A stretch of DNA of 64,000 nucleotides from Paracoccaceae bacterium (GTDB taxonomy: Bacteria; Pseudomonadota; Alphaproteobacteria; Rhodobacterales; Rhodobacteraceae), in contig JABSSD010000118.1 in the NCBI GenBank assembly GCA_013214575.1, positions 62,001 to 126,000 on the forward strand. Reading direction: 5' to 3'. Below, piece by piece: positions 26,223-35,878 of this stretch. The translations under genes were made by a program, and so were the position numbers. The notes beneath the pieces are model-generated. The model made no database searches and was not told the DNA's origin. It saw only the letters and a list, made by a program, of their open reading frames with translations. Within the stretch, counting starts at the first letter, position 1; every line of letters starts with the position of its first letter.

Positions 26223-27257
26223 ATGAGCGATCTCAACAAGATCCCTGTCACTGTCATCACCGGATTTCTGGGCGCCGGCAAGACCACGCTGATCCGCCAC
26301 CTGATGCAGAACCCGCAGGGCAAGCGTCTGGGCATTCTGGTCAATGAATTTGGCACCGCCGGGGTGGATGGCGATATCCTGAAATCCTGTGCCGATGACA
26401 ACTGCCCGGAAAACAATATCATCGAGCTGGCCAATGGCTGCATCTGCTGCACCGTGGCGGATGATTTCATCCCCACCATCGAGGCGCTGATGGCGCTGCC
26501 CAACCCGCCCGAGCATATCCTGATCGAAACCTCCGGTCTGGCGCTGCCCAAACCACTGCTCAAGGCCTTTGACTGGCCCGCCATCCGCTCGCGCATTACC
26601 GTTGACGGGGTGATCACCCTGGCCGATGCCGAAGCCGTCGCCAAGGGTCAGTTTGCCCCCGATCTGGCAGCGGTGCAGGCCCAGCGCGAGGCCGATGACA
26701 GCATCAACCACGACACCCCGCTGTCCGAGGTGTTCGAGGATCAGATCGCCTGCGCCGACATCATCCTGCTGTCCAAGGCCGATCTGGCCGGCGAGGAGGG
26801 CGTGGCCCAGGCCCGCAAGGTGATCACCAGCATCAACCCGCGCAGCCTGCCGGTGCTGCCGATGAGCGAGGGCGTGATTGATCCGCGCATTATTCTGGGC
26901 CTGAATGCCGCTGCCGAGGATGATCTGGAGGCCCGCCCCTCACATCACGACGGCCATGACGATCACGAACATGACGATTTTGAGAGCATTGTGGTCGAAA
27001 TGGGCGAAGTCAAAGATCCACAAGTGTTGCAGGATGCCATCGTGAAACTGGCCCGGACACGCAATATCCTGCGTGTCAAAGGCTATGTCGCGGTTGAGGG
27101 GAAACCAATGCGGATGCTGATACAGGCCGTGGGCGAGCGTCTGCGCGCCCAATATGACAGGCCCTGGGGCAGCGATCCCCGCCGCACCCAGCTGGTGGTG
27201 ATTGCCGAGCACGACAATATCGACGCCGCCGCCATCCGTGCCGAACTGGGGGCCTGA
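26223..27257 (+). CDS. cobW: CobW-family GTPase, cobalt chaperone
   Basis: 344 residues of the COG0523 G3E GTPase family: Walker A GFLGAGKTT, the metal-binding GCICC motif, SKADL (NKxD equivalent), and a histidine/aspartate-rich loop (SHHDGHDDHEHDD, about residues 240-253). CobW is thought to deliver cobalt to the CobNST chelatase; its place just before cobN and under a B12 riboswitch supports that over zinc roles of its paralogues. Confidence 0.92.
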   Translation: MSDLNKIPVTVITGFLGAGKTTLIRHLMQNPQGKRLGILVNEFGTAGVDGDILKSCADDNCPENNIIELANGCICCTVADDFIPTIEALMALPNPPEHILIETSGLALPKPLLKAFDWPAIRSRITVDGVITLADAEAVAKGQFAPDLAAVQAQREADDSINHDTPLSEVFEDQIACADIILLSKADLAGEEGVAQARKVITSINPRSLPVLPMSEGVIDPRIILGLNAAAEDDLEARPSHHDGHDDHEHDDFESIVVEMGEVKDPQVLQDAIVKLARTRNILRVKGYVAVEGKPMRMLIQAVGERLRAQYDRPWGSDPRRTQLVVIAEHDNIDAAAIRAELGA

Positions 27258-27294
27258 AACGATGCTGGGCCGGTGGCAATCACATCCCCACCTG

Positions 27295-27373
27295 CCCCGG
27301 TCGCTAGACCGGGGGGCGCCTGACCTTCCCCCCGGGAAGGCGCTTTGCACCTCCCCAAGGTCAGGCGCCCCCC
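27295..27373 (-). repeat. REP-like double hairpin, copy 2 (between cobW and cobN)
   Basis: Same element as 24747-24823 in reverse orientation. The main arms are 17 bp (GGGGGGCGCCTGACCTT / AAGGTCAGGCGCCCCCC) and the second hairpin is CCCCGGTC-GCTA-GACCGGGG, perfectly paired. It lies inside the operon, 47 bp before the cobN start codon, so it may attenuate or protect the message. Confidence 0.85.
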
Positions 27374-27420
27374 TATGTGCTGATCGCCACTGTTTCAAAT
27401 CAAAAGAAGAAACTTAACTC

Positions 27421-30400
27421 ATGCACGTCGTCTTCCGCGAAAGCCACGGTCTCGAAGAGAGCGAGATCCCACAGGATCTGGGTCAGACCCCGGCTGATCT
27501 GGTGGTGCTGTCGTTCTCTGACAGTGACCTCGGCGCTTTTGCGGCGGGCTGGCACCGCGCAGCTGGCACCCTGCCCTCGCTGCGGCTGGCCAATCTGGTG
27601 GCGCTGAAACATCCGCTATCGGTGGACACCTACGCCGAGCAAACGCTCATCGGTGTCAAAGGTATTCTGGTGCGGCTGATCGGCGGCGAAAGCTATTGGT
27701 CCTACGGCCTCGCCACCCTGCAGGACCTAGCCCGCCGCAATGGCATCGCGCTGGCCGTGCTGCCGGCCGATGGCCGCGAAGACCCGCGTCTGGATGAACT
27801 CTCCACCCTGCCGGCCTCCACCCTGCGCCGGTTGCAATCGCTTTGTGACGCCGGTGGCGCTGTCGCCGCACAGGCCGCATTGGCGCAGCTGGCACTGGCA
27901 GCGGGTCTCTATGCCAAACCGGTCTTCGGTCTCAAATCCACCCCTGAACATGGCTTCTACGACCCCGCCAAAGGCGTCATCGCCTGCATCCCCGCCTCAG
28001 CTAACACCGATGGGCCCGCCTCAGCTGACACCGACGGCAAACCGCTGGTCCTCGTCAGCTTCTACCGCTCTTACCTGACCGCCGCCGACACCGGCCCGGT
28101 GGACGCGCTGATCGCCGAGCTGCGCAGCCGGGGCTTTGCCGCCTACGGTATTTTTGCCGCCAGCCTGAAATCCCCCGACACCGCCAATTGGCTGCGCCAG
28201 ATCCTGCCACAGCTGGCCCCCTCGGCAGTGATCAACGCCACCGCGTTTTCCGCCACCAGCAGTGACGGCAGCGCCTCGCCGCTGAACAGCACCGGCTGTG
28301 TGGTGTTTCAGGTCGCCCTGTCCACCGCCCGGCGCAAGGACTGGGCCAGCGCCGCCCGGGGCCTGTCGCCCGCCGACCTGGCCATGCATGTGGTGCTGCC
28401 CGAGGTCGATGGCCGTGTTTTTGCCGGTGTGGTCAGCTTCAAATCCCCCGGCCGCAAAGATCCCGACCTGCAATATTCCCGCTTTGCCCACCAGCCGGAC
28501 CCCAGCCGCATTAAGTCGGTGATCGACCGGGTGACCGGCTGGCACCGCCTCTCGGTGCTGGCCCATGCCGACAAACGCCTTGCGCTGGTGCTGTCCACCT
28601 ACCCCGGCAAAGCCCACCAACTGGCCCACGCCGTTGGTCTCGACGCCCTCGCGTCTGCTGAGAAGATCCTCAGCTCACTTTCCACGCAGGGCTATGACAT
28701 CGCACCCACCGGCGCCCTCGCCCCGCGCCTGATGGGAGAGACACTGAGCTTCACCCTGGCCGACTACCAAACCGCCCTGATCCAACTGCCGCAATCCCTG
28801 CGCGATGACCTGACCCAGGCCTGGGGCGAGCCACAGTCCGATCCCGATTGCAACGATGGCGCCTTCCACTTTCGCGCCCTGCGCACCGGCAAGTCGCTGA
28901 TCGCCCTGCAACCCGAGCGCGGCGATGTGACAACCCGCAGCGACGATTACCACGATCTGGAGCGCACTCCGCGCCATGCCTATGTTGCCTTCTACCTCTG
29001 GCTGCAACTGCAGGTCGATGCGCTGGTCCACATCGGCGCCCATGGCACCCTGGAATGGCTGCCCGGCAAATCGGTGGCGCTGTCAACGGAGTGCTGGCCC
29101 GAGGCGCTAACCGCTGCGCTGCCGGTGATCTATCCCTTCATTGTCAATGATCCCGGCGAGGCGGCGCAGGCCAAACGCCGCATCGGAGCGGTCACTCTCG
29201 GCCACCTGCCACCACCGCTGGCGCAGACCACCCCGCCCGACGGCATGGCACGGCTGGAAAGCCTGCTGGATGAATACTCCACCGCCGAAGGCCTTGACCC
29301 GGCGCGGCGCGACCGGCTGATCGCCGACATCCGGGCTGAGGCGCAGGGCACCGGGGTCGAGGCCGATCTGGGTCTTGATGAGGGTAGCTCCGCCGCCGAG
29401 GCGCTGACCCGCATCGACCGTTTTGTCTGCGACATCAAGGAAAGCCAGTACGGCGAAGGCCTGCACATCTTTGGCTGCGGCGATTGTGGCGCGCAGGAAC
29501 AGGCCGGGTTGCTGGCGGCTCTGGCCGGCCAGTTGGTCGCCCCTGGCCCCTCCGGCTCGCCCTATCGCGGCCGCTCCGACGTGCTGCCCACCGGGCGCAA
29601 CCTGTTTACCACCGACCCCCGCGCGGTGCCGTCGCGGGCGGCGCAGGCGCAGGGGGTCAAACTGGCGGAAGAGCTGCTGCGCCGCCACCTTCAGGATCAC
29701 GGCGACTGGCCACGCGGGCTGGTGATCGACCTCTGGGGCTCCGCCACCATGCGCACCGCCGGTGAGGAATTTGCCATGGCGCTGCATCTGGCAGGTCTGG
29801 CCCCCAAATGGGACGACGGATCGGATCGCGTCTCTGGCTTTGAGGTGATCCCGCTGGCGCTGCTGGGCCGCCCCCGCATCGACGTCACCCTGCGGGTCTC
29901 CGGTCTGTTCCGCGATGTCTTCCCAGGTCTGGCACAGATGTTCGAGGCCGCAGCCGCTGCCCTCGCCCTGCGCGAGGAAGACGCCAGCGACAACCCCTAC
30001 CTGATCCAGACCCCCCGGGTCTTTGGCCCCAAACCGGGCCAATACGGCCTCAACATGGGCGCCCATCTCGAGGCCTATACCGAGACCGCCCGCCAGGCGG
30101 CGGGCGAGGCCTGGCTCAACGCCTCGTCTCACGCCATTGACGCACAGGGCGACATCGCTCCGGCCCGCGCCGCACTGGAGAGCCGGTTGCAGGGGGCCGA
30201 CAGTTTTGTGCATCTGCAGGACCTGCCGGAAACCGACCTGCTTATGGCCTCTGATTATGCCGCACATGAGGCAGGCTTTGCCGCTGCCATGGCCCGGCTT
30301 GGCCGGCCCGGCCCGGCGCTCTACCATATGGATATGACCCGACCGGACCAGCCACAGGCGCGCTCCCTGGGCGAGGAAATCGCCCGCGTCACCCGCGCCC

Positions 30401-30702
30401 GCGCCGCCAACCCGGACTGGGCCACCTCGATGATGGCGCATGGCTTCCGCGGTGGTGCCGAGATTGCGGCGACGCTGGACCACATGGCCGCCTTTGCCCA
30501 TCTGGCACAGGCGGTGCCGCCACATCTGTTCGATCTCTATTACCAGGCCACTCTGGGCCGCGACGATCTGGTGGAATTCATGCAGGCCGAGAACCCACAG
30601 GCGCTGCAGGCCATGCGCGACCGCTTTCGCGCGTTGCAACAGGCCGGGTTGTGGCTCAGTCGCCGCAACTCGATCATTGCTGATCTTGAGGGGGCCGCAT
30701 GA
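27421..30702 (+). CDS. cobN: Cobaltochelatase subunit CobN
   Basis: 1093 residues; the large subunit of the ATP-dependent aerobic cobaltochelatase (CobN with CobS and CobT) that inserts Co2+ into hydrogenobyrinic acid a,c-diamide. Conserved blocks include GAHGTLEWLPGKSVALS (about residues 540-556), VDLWGSATMRTAGEE-type and VSGLFRDVFPGL. It is shorter than the roughly 1270 residues of the Pseudomonas denitrificans protein but has no internal break. CobS and CobT are not in the window. Confidence 0.95.
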   Translation: MHVVFRESHGLEESEIPQDLGQTPADLVVLSFSDSDLGAFAAGWHRAAGTLPSLRLANLVALKHPLSVDTYAEQTLIGVKGILVRLIGGESYWSYGLATLQDLARRNGIALAVLPADGREDPRLDELSTLPASTLRRLQSLCDAGGAVAAQAALAQLALAAGLYAKPVFGLKSTPEHGFYDPAKGVIACIPASANTDGPASADTDGKPLVLVSFYRSYLTAADTGPVDALIAELRSRGFAAYGIFAASLKSPDTANWLRQILPQLAPSAVINATAFSATSSDGSASPLNSTGCVVFQVALSTARRKDWASAARGLSPADLAMHVVLPEVDGRVFAGVVSFKSPGRKDPDLQYSRFAHQPDPSRIKSVIDRVTGWHRLSVLAHADKRLALVLSTYPGKAHQLAHAVGLDALASAEKILSSLSTQGYDIAPTGALAPRLMGETLSFTLADYQTALIQLPQSLRDDLTQAWGEPQSDPDCNDGAFHFRALRTGKSLIALQPERGDVTTRSDDYHDLERTPRHAYVAFYLWLQLQVDALVHIGAHGTLEWLPGKSVALSTECWPEALTAALPVIYPFIVNDPGEAAQAKRRIGAVTLGHLPPPLAQTTPPDGMARLESLLDEYSTAEGLDPARRDRLIADIRAEAQGTGVEADLGLDEGSSAAEALTRIDRFVCDIKESQYGEGLHIFGCGDCGAQEQAGLLAALAGQLVAPGPSGSPYRGRSDVLPTGRNLFTTDPRAVPSRAAQAQGVKLAEELLRRHLQDHGDWPRGLVIDLWGSATMRTAGEEFAMALHLAGLAPKWDDGSDRVSGFEVIPLALLGRPRIDVTLRVSGLFRDVFPGLAQMFEAAAAALALREEDASDNPYLIQTPRVFGPKPGQYGLNMGAHLEAYTETARQAAGEAWLNASSHAIDAQGDIAPARAALESRLQGADSFVHLQDLPETDLLMASDYAAHEAGFAAAMARLGRPGPALYHMDMTRPDQPQARSLGEEIARVTRARAANPDWATSMMAHGFRGGAEIAATLDHMAAFAHLAQAVPPHLFDLYYQATLGRDDLVEFMQAENPQALQAMRDRFRALQQAGLWLSRRNSIIADLEGAA

Positions 30703-31856
30703 GCGAGGAACCAAAAATCTATGGCTGGTGCCCCGGAGCGCTGCGGCCGATGATGTCCGGCGACGGGCTGGTGCTGCGTATCCGCGTACCACTGGGGCGG
30801 CTGTCTCGCGCACAGGCCCGGGCCGTCGCCGCACTGTCCCAGCGCTACGGCAATGGCATTCTGGATCTGTCATCCCGCGCCAACCTGCAAATGCGCGGCC
30901 TGTCCGAGCAAGATCACGCGCCCCTGATCGCCGCGCTTCAGGATCTTGGTCTGGTTGATACCGACGCGGCGACCGAATCCCGCCGCAATGTGCTGGTGGC
31001 GCCGTTTTGGTCCGTCGGCGATCAAACCCACAGTCTGGCCCAGCAACTCAGCGAGGCGTTGATCGACGCCACCGACCTGCAGCTGCCGGGAAAATTCGGC
31101 TTTGCCGTCGATACCGGACCCGCACCCGTATTGCGCCAGACTGCCGCCGATATTCGCATTGAGCGGACCTCTGACGGGTTGGTGCTTATCGCCGACGGCG
31201 CCGACAGAGGCCTCGCAGTGACGCCGGCCACCGCCGCGGCCGAAGCCCTGTCTCTGGCCCGCTGGTTCCTGGACCAAGGCGGCGCGCCGGACGGTCGCGG
31301 CAGGATGCAACCGCTCATTGCGCGCCGCGCGCCGCCGTCAGCGCATGGCGCGACCCTTACCGCCCCCGCACCACAACAACACCTTGGACAGGTCGCCAGC
31401 GGCAGGCTGGTCGGGTTGGAATTCGGCCAGATCACCGCCACCAGCTTTGCCGCTCTCGCCGCGCAGGGTGCCCTGCGCCTGACCCCGTGGCGGATGTTGC
31501 TGGTGGAGACCACCAACGATATCCAGCCGCTGCCCGACCTGATCCTTGACGCCACCGACCCGCGCCTGCAAGTGAGTGCCTGCACCGGCGCACCCGGCTG
31601 CCTGCAGGCGCTATCAAACACCCGGGATTTGGCCCGCGATCTGACGCCCTCTGTACCACCGGGCCGCCAGTTGCATGTCTCAGGCTGCGCCAAGGGCTGC
31701 GCCCATCCCGGCGTGGCCCCACTGACCCTGACCGCCACCGGGGCCGACACATTCAACCTGATCTACCATGGCACCGCCAGTGATCAGCCCGCACACCTAA
31801 ACCTGAGCGCCAGCCAGTTGCGCGCCGCTCCCGACATTCTGACAAAGGGCAGCTAA
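30699..31856 (+). CDS. cobG: Precorrin-3B synthase
   Basis: 385 residues of the nitrite/sulfite reductase ferredoxin-like fold. The LSSRANLQMRG substrate loop and the [4Fe-4S] cysteines CTGAPGC and CAKGC (near the C-terminus) are present. CobG is the oxygen-dependent enzyme that hydroxylates precorrin-3A at C20 and forms the lactone, marking this as the aerobic route. The start overlaps the cobN stop (ATGA). Confidence 0.93.
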   Translation: MSEEPKIYGWCPGALRPMMSGDGLVLRIRVPLGRLSRAQARAVAALSQRYGNGILDLSSRANLQMRGLSEQDHAPLIAALQDLGLVDTDAATESRRNVLVAPFWSVGDQTHSLAQQLSEALIDATDLQLPGKFGFAVDTGPAPVLRQTAADIRIERTSDGLVLIADGADRGLAVTPATAAAEALSLARWFLDQGGAPDGRGRMQPLIARRAPPSAHGATLTAPAPQQHLGQVASGRLVGLEFGQITATSFAALAAQGALRLTPWRMLLVETTNDIQPLPDLILDATDPRLQVSACTGAPGCLQALSNTRDLARDLTPSVPPGRQLHVSGCAKGCAHPGVAPLTLTATGADTFNLIYHGTASDQPAHLNLSASQLRAAPDILTKGS

Positions 31857-31857
31857 T

Positions 31858-32487
31858 ATGCTCCACACCTACCAAACCAACGGCGCCGCCATCTACGCCG
31901 AAAGCTTTGCCACCATCCGCGCCGAGGCTGATCTGACCCGGTTCTCCAAGGACGAGGAAAGCGTCGCTGTCCGCATGATCCACGCGGCCGGCATGGTCGG
32001 GCTGGAACAATACATCCGGTTCTCTCCCGACATGGCTGCAACCGCCCGCGCCGCGCTGGCCGCTGGTGCGCCGATCCTCTGCGACGCCCATATGGTGTCC
32101 GAAGGCATCACTCGCCCGCGCCTCGCTGCCAATAACCAAGTGATCTGCACCCTGCGCGACAGCCGGGTGCCGGATATGGCCAAGGAGATGGGCAATACCC
32201 GCTCCGCCGCGGCGCTGGAACTGTGGCGCCCCAACCTCGACGGCGCCGTGGTCGCCATTGGCAACGCCCCCACCGCCCTGTTCCACCTGCTGAACATGTT
32301 GCAAGACCCCAGCTGCCCGCGCCCAGCCGCCATCATCGGCTGCCCGGTTGGCTTTGTCGGCGCCATGGAGTCCAAGGACGCGCTGATGCTGGACCTGCCG
32401 GTGCCGTCGATGATCGTGCAAGGCCGTCTCGGCGGCTCTGCCATCACCGTCGCCGCCGTCAATGCGCTGGCCAGTTGGAAAGAGTGA
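31858..32487 (+). CDS. cobH: Precorrin-8X methylmutase
   Basis: 209 residues. It has the ESFATIRAEADL N-terminal segment, MIHAAGMV (the catalytic histidine), ILCDAHMVSEGITR and IIGCPVGFVGAMESK of CobH/CbiC. It moves the C11 methyl to C12, giving hydrogenobyrinic acid. The ATG is one base after the cobG stop. Confidence 0.95.
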   Translation: MLHTYQTNGAAIYAESFATIRAEADLTRFSKDEESVAVRMIHAAGMVGLEQYIRFSPDMAATARAALAAGAPILCDAHMVSEGITRPRLAANNQVICTLRDSRVPDMAKEMGNTRSAAALELWRPNLDGAVVAIGNAPTALFHLLNMLQDPSCPRPAAIIGCPVGFVGAMESKDALMLDLPVPSMIVQGRLGGSAITVAAVNALASWKE

Positions 32488-32489
32488 CA

Positions 32490-33206
32490 ATGGGTAAAAT
32501 AATCTGCACCGGCCTCGGCCCAGGCGACCCCGACCTGATGAGCCTGCGCTCCTACCGGGCCATTCAGGGCGCGCATCACGTCGCATTCTTCCGCAAGGCC
32601 GGCTATAAAGGTCAAGCGCGTACATTGGTCGACGGGTTACTGCCCGAAGACGTTGTTGAGCACGCAATGGAATACCCGGTCACCACCGAGATCCACTTCT
32701 CGGACCCGGAATACAACCGCCAGCTTGCCGCCTTCTATGACCGCTGGGCCGACACCCTGTCTGAGATGGCCCGCACCCAAGACGTGGTTGTTCTCTGCGA
32801 AGGTGATCCGTTCTTCTACGGCTCCTTCATGCATCTCTACACCCGCCTGCAGGGCCGCGCCGAGATGGAGATCATTCCCGGCATCACCGGCATGTCCGGC
32901 TGCTGGACCGCCACCGGCCTGCCGATTACCTGGGGTGATGACGTGCTGACCGTGGCGATGGCCACCCTGCCCGAGGACGAGCTGGCGGCCCGCGCCGCCA
33001 ATACCGATGCGCTGGTGGTGATGAAGATCGGCCGCAACCTGCCCAAACTGCGCCGCGCACTGGAAACGGCCGGCCGTCTCGACGACGCCTGGCTGGTGGA
33101 ACGCGGCACCATGGCGGATCAGACCGTGCAGAAACTCACCGAGATCACCGGCGAGGTGCCCTATTTCTCCATTGTCATCCTGCACGGACAGGGGCGCCGC
33201 CCATGA
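32490..33206 (+). CDS. cobI: Precorrin-2 C20-methyltransferase
   Basis: 238 residues of the SAM-dependent tetrapyrrole methylase family: GLGPGDPDLMSLR at the N-terminus, CEGDPFFYGSFMHL, and IIPGITGMSGCWTATGLPIT. It converts precorrin-2 to precorrin-3A. ATG 32490 is two bases past the cobH stop; the frame is open further upstream but overlaps cobH. Confidence 0.94.
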   Translation: MGKIICTGLGPGDPDLMSLRSYRAIQGAHHVAFFRKAGYKGQARTLVDGLLPEDVVEHAMEYPVTTEIHFSDPEYNRQLAAFYDRWADTLSEMARTQDVVVLCEGDPFFYGSFMHLYTRLQGRAEMEIIPGITGMSGCWTATGLPITWGDDVLTVAMATLPEDELAARAANTDALVVMKIGRNLPKLRRALETAGRLDDAWLVERGTMADQTVQKLTEITGEVPYFSIVILHGQGRRP

Positions 33207-33967
33207 GTGACACAAACACAGGCTGGGTGGTGATCGCCGGTCTCGGCCCTGGTGACGAAAGCATGGTAACGGCGCAGGTGCAGGACATGCTGGCCGAGGC
33301 CACCGATATCGTTGGCTATATCCCCTACGTCAAACGCATCCCGCCCCGCCCCGGCCTGACCCTGCACGCCAGTGACAACCGGGTGGAGCTTGAGCGCGCC
33401 ACCCACGCGCTGGAAATGGCCGCATCGGGCCGCCGCGTCGTGGTGATCTCCTCCGGTGATCCCGGCGTCTTTGCCATGGCCTCGGCAGTGTTTGAGGCGC
33501 TGGAAGCAGGCAAACCCGAGTGGCTGGAGCTGGACATACAGGTGCTGCCCGGCATCACCGCCATGCTGGCCGCCGCCGCCCGCATCGGCGCCCCGATGGG
33601 GCATGACTTTGCCGCCATCAACCTCTCCGACAACCTGAAACCCTGGAGCCTGATCGAAAAGCGCCTGCGTCTGGCCGGCGAGGCTGGCTTTGCCATGGGC
33701 TTCTACAACCCGCGCTCAAAATCGCGGCCACACCAGTTTGGCCGCGCGCTGGAAATCCTGCGCCAGGCCTGTGGCGGCGACACCCTGATCTCCTTCGCCC
33801 GCGATGTGTCGAAACCCGGTGAGAGTATCACCACCGTCACCCTGAACGAGGCCAGGCCCGAGATGGCCGACATGCGCACGATGGTCATCGTCGGCAATGC
33901 CGATACCCGCCGGGTGGGTCGCTATGTCTACACCCCGCGCTTTGCCAAAGACCCCGATACGCAATGA
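33203..33967 (+). CDS. cobJ: Precorrin-3B C17-methyltransferase
   Basis: 254 residues. GLGPGDESMVTAQ, YIPYVKRIPP, ISSGDPGVFAMA, and GFYNPRSKSRPHQ are the CobJ/CbiH signatures. It methylates C17 and contracts the ring to give precorrin-4. ATGA overlap with cobI at its start; its last 40 bp overlap the end of cobK on the other strand. Confidence 0.95.
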   Translation: MSDTNTGWVVIAGLGPGDESMVTAQVQDMLAEATDIVGYIPYVKRIPPRPGLTLHASDNRVELERATHALEMAASGRRVVVISSGDPGVFAMASAVFEALEAGKPEWLELDIQVLPGITAMLAAAARIGAPMGHDFAAINLSDNLKPWSLIEKRLRLAGEAGFAMGFYNPRSKSRPHQFGRALEILRQACGGDTLISFARDVSKPGESITTVTLNEARPEMADMRTMVIVGNADTRRVGRYVYTPRFAKDPDTQ

Positions 33968-34692
33968 TCCAGCCAGGCCATCACCTCATCGACGCAGGCC
34001 AGGATATGCCGCTCCGGCACCTGTGGCCGCTCGATCATCACCACAGGCAGGCGCAGGGCGCGTGCCGCGATCAACTTGGCCTCGGCGCCGCTGCCACCGG
34101 CATTTTTGGAGACGATATGGCTGATGCCATGGTCCAACATCAACGCCCGGTCGCTGGCGGCGTCAAACGGTCCACGCGCCAGTACCACCGTGGTATCCGG
34201 CAAGGGCAGCGCCGCCTCTGGCGCATCCACCAGCCGCAGCAGGTAATGATTGCCCGGCTTGGCGGCAAAGACATCCAGGTTCTGCTTGCCAATCGCCAGA
34301 AACACCCGCGCGCCGTGGGCGGGCAAGGCAGCAACCGCCGCTACCATATCCGCCACCGGATGCCAGTCATCACCCTTGACTGCCTGCCAGGGCGACCGCT
34401 CCAGCGCGCACAGCGCCACCCCGGCCTCGCCGCAGGCAGCAACCGCATGGCTGCTCATCTGCGCCGCAAAGGGATGGGTGGCATCCACCACATGACTGAT
34501 GCCCTCACTCCGCAAGTAGTCGACCAGCCCAGCGACACCGCCAAACCCACCCTGCCGCTGGGGCAGAGGCTGCGGCACCGGGCGCGCGGTGCGGCCGGCA
34601 TAAGAGAACACAGCCTCCCGCCCGGCCCCGGCCAGCACACGGGCCAAAGCACTGGCTTCGGTGGTGCCACCCAGCAAAAGGATACGTGTCAT
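33928..34692 (-). CDS. cobK: Precorrin-6A reductase
   Basis: 254 residues with LLLGGTTEASALARVL, VVDATHPFAAQMS and SKNAGGSGAEAKLIAA, the CobK/CbiJ motifs. It reduces precorrin-6A to precorrin-6B with NADPH. It is the only cob gene of the run on the minus strand, overlapping cobJ tail-to-tail by 40 bp and sharing two start-codon bases with cobL. Its promoter and ribosome-binding site must lie inside cobL. Confidence 0.94.
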   Translation of the reverse strand: MTRILLLGGTTEASALARVLAGAGREAVFSYAGRTARPVPQPLPQRQGGFGGVAGLVDYLRSEGISHVVDATHPFAAQMSSHAVAACGEAGVALCALERSPWQAVKGDDWHPVADMVAAVAALPAHGARVFLAIGKQNLDVFAAKPGNHYLLRLVDAPEAALPLPDTTVVLARGPFDAASDRALMLDHGISHIVSKNAGGSGAEAKLIAARALRLPVVMIERPQVPERHILACVDEVMAWLDHCVSGSLAKRGV

Positions 34693-35878
34693 GTCTGACC
34701 CCTGGTTGTCGATTATTGGTCTGGGTGAAAATGGACTGGCTGGCCTGACAGATGCAAGCCGAACCGCACTGGATCAGGCGGAAATCGTCTTTGGCGGGCC
34801 GCGCCATCTGGAGCTGGTCGGTGCCGCAGACAAGGGCCAGCCCTGGCCGGTCCCCTTTTCCATCGACCTGGTATTGGCGGCACGCGGCAAAAAAGTCGCC
34901 GTTCTGGCCTCGGGCGATCCGTTCTGGCACGGCGCTGGCGGCTCGCTTTCAGCACATCTGGAGCCCGGCGAATGGATCTCCCATCCGGCGCCTTCTACCT
35001 TTGCGCTGGCGGCCAATCATCTGGCCTGGAAGCTGGAGGACAGCCTCTGCCTGGGCCTGCACGCCGCCCCGTTTGAACGGCTGCTGCCGCTGCTGGCGGC
35101 AAAGACCCAAGTGATCTGCACCCTGCGCGACGGCGCCGCGCCCGCCGAGCTGGCCAGCTGGCTGACCCAGCAGGGGTTTGGCGCCTCGCAACTGGCGGTG
35201 ATGGAACGGCTTGGCGGACCCCACCAAAGGGTGCGCAGCGCCCAGGCCGATGGGTTTGACCTGCACGATATTCAGGCCCCGGTGGCGCTGGCCATTGCCG
35301 CCGTCGGCCGCGGCGGCTTGCCGCGCGCCTCGGGCTTGGCCGACGACATGTTCCACAGCGACGGTCAGATTACCAAACGGCCGATCCGCGCCCTGACCCT
35401 GTCGGCGCTGGCACCGCGCCCCGGCCAGTTGCTCTGGGATATCGGCGGCGGCTCAGGCTCGATCTCGGTGGAATGGTGCCTTGCCGCCCCCGGCGCCCGG
35501 GCGCTGATCTTTGAGCAACGCACGCAGCGGAGCGCCAATATTAACCTGAATGCGGCAAAGTTTGGTCTGACCCACCGCATGAGCCTGGTAATCGGACAGG
35601 CCCCAGAGGTACTGGAGGCGCAACAACTGCCCGACACCGTCTTTATCGGCGGCGGTGCCTCGCAGGCCCTGCTGGACCAGCTGTGGCAAATTCTGCCCAG
35701 CGGCACCCGGGTGGTGGCCAACGGCGTAACCCTGGAGACCGAGACCCTGCTGATGAACGCCCATGGCCAACACGGCGGAGAGCTGATGAAGGCCGAAATC
35801 TCCGAAGTCAGCCCGCTGGGCTCCATGCGTGGCTGGGACCGGTCCCGGCCGGTGCTACAATGGAGCGTCACCCGATGA
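34691..35878 (+). CDS. cobL: Precorrin-6Y C5,15-methyltransferase (decarboxylating)
   Basis: 395 residues, a natural fusion of CbiE-like (GLGENGLAGLTDASRTAL, SGDPFWHGAG) and CbiT-like halves (from about residue 230, with LLWDIGGGSGSISVEW as the SAM-binding loop). It methylates C5 and C15 and removes the acetate carboxyl of ring C. The ATG at 34691 overlaps the cobK start codon on the other strand in a CATG. Confidence 0.95.
   Translation: MSDPWLSIIGLGENGLAGLTDASRTALDQAEIVFGGPRHLELVGAADKGQPWPVPFSIDLVLAARGKKVAVLASGDPFWHGAGGSLSAHLEPGEWISHPAPSTFALAANHLAWKLEDSLCLGLHAAPFERLLPLLAAKTQVICTLRDGAAPAELASWLTQQGFGASQLAVMERLGGPHQRVRSAQADGFDLHDIQAPVALAIAAVGRGGLPRASGLADDMFHSDGQITKRPIRALTLSALAPRPGQLLWDIGGGSGSISVEWCLAAPGARALIFEQRTQRSANINLNAAKFGLTHRMSLVIGQAPEVLEAQQLPDTVFIGGGASQALLDQLWQILPSGTRVVANGVTLETETLLMNAHGQHGGELMKAEISEVSPLGSMRGWDRSRPVLQWSVTR

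Noticed and set aside
29107-30873. Long open frame antisense to cobN (588 codons, minus strand)
   Set aside because: It lies wholly opposite cobN and cobG, is glycine/arginine-rich low-complexity, and follows from GC-rich third positions. The cobN frame has clear family motifs.
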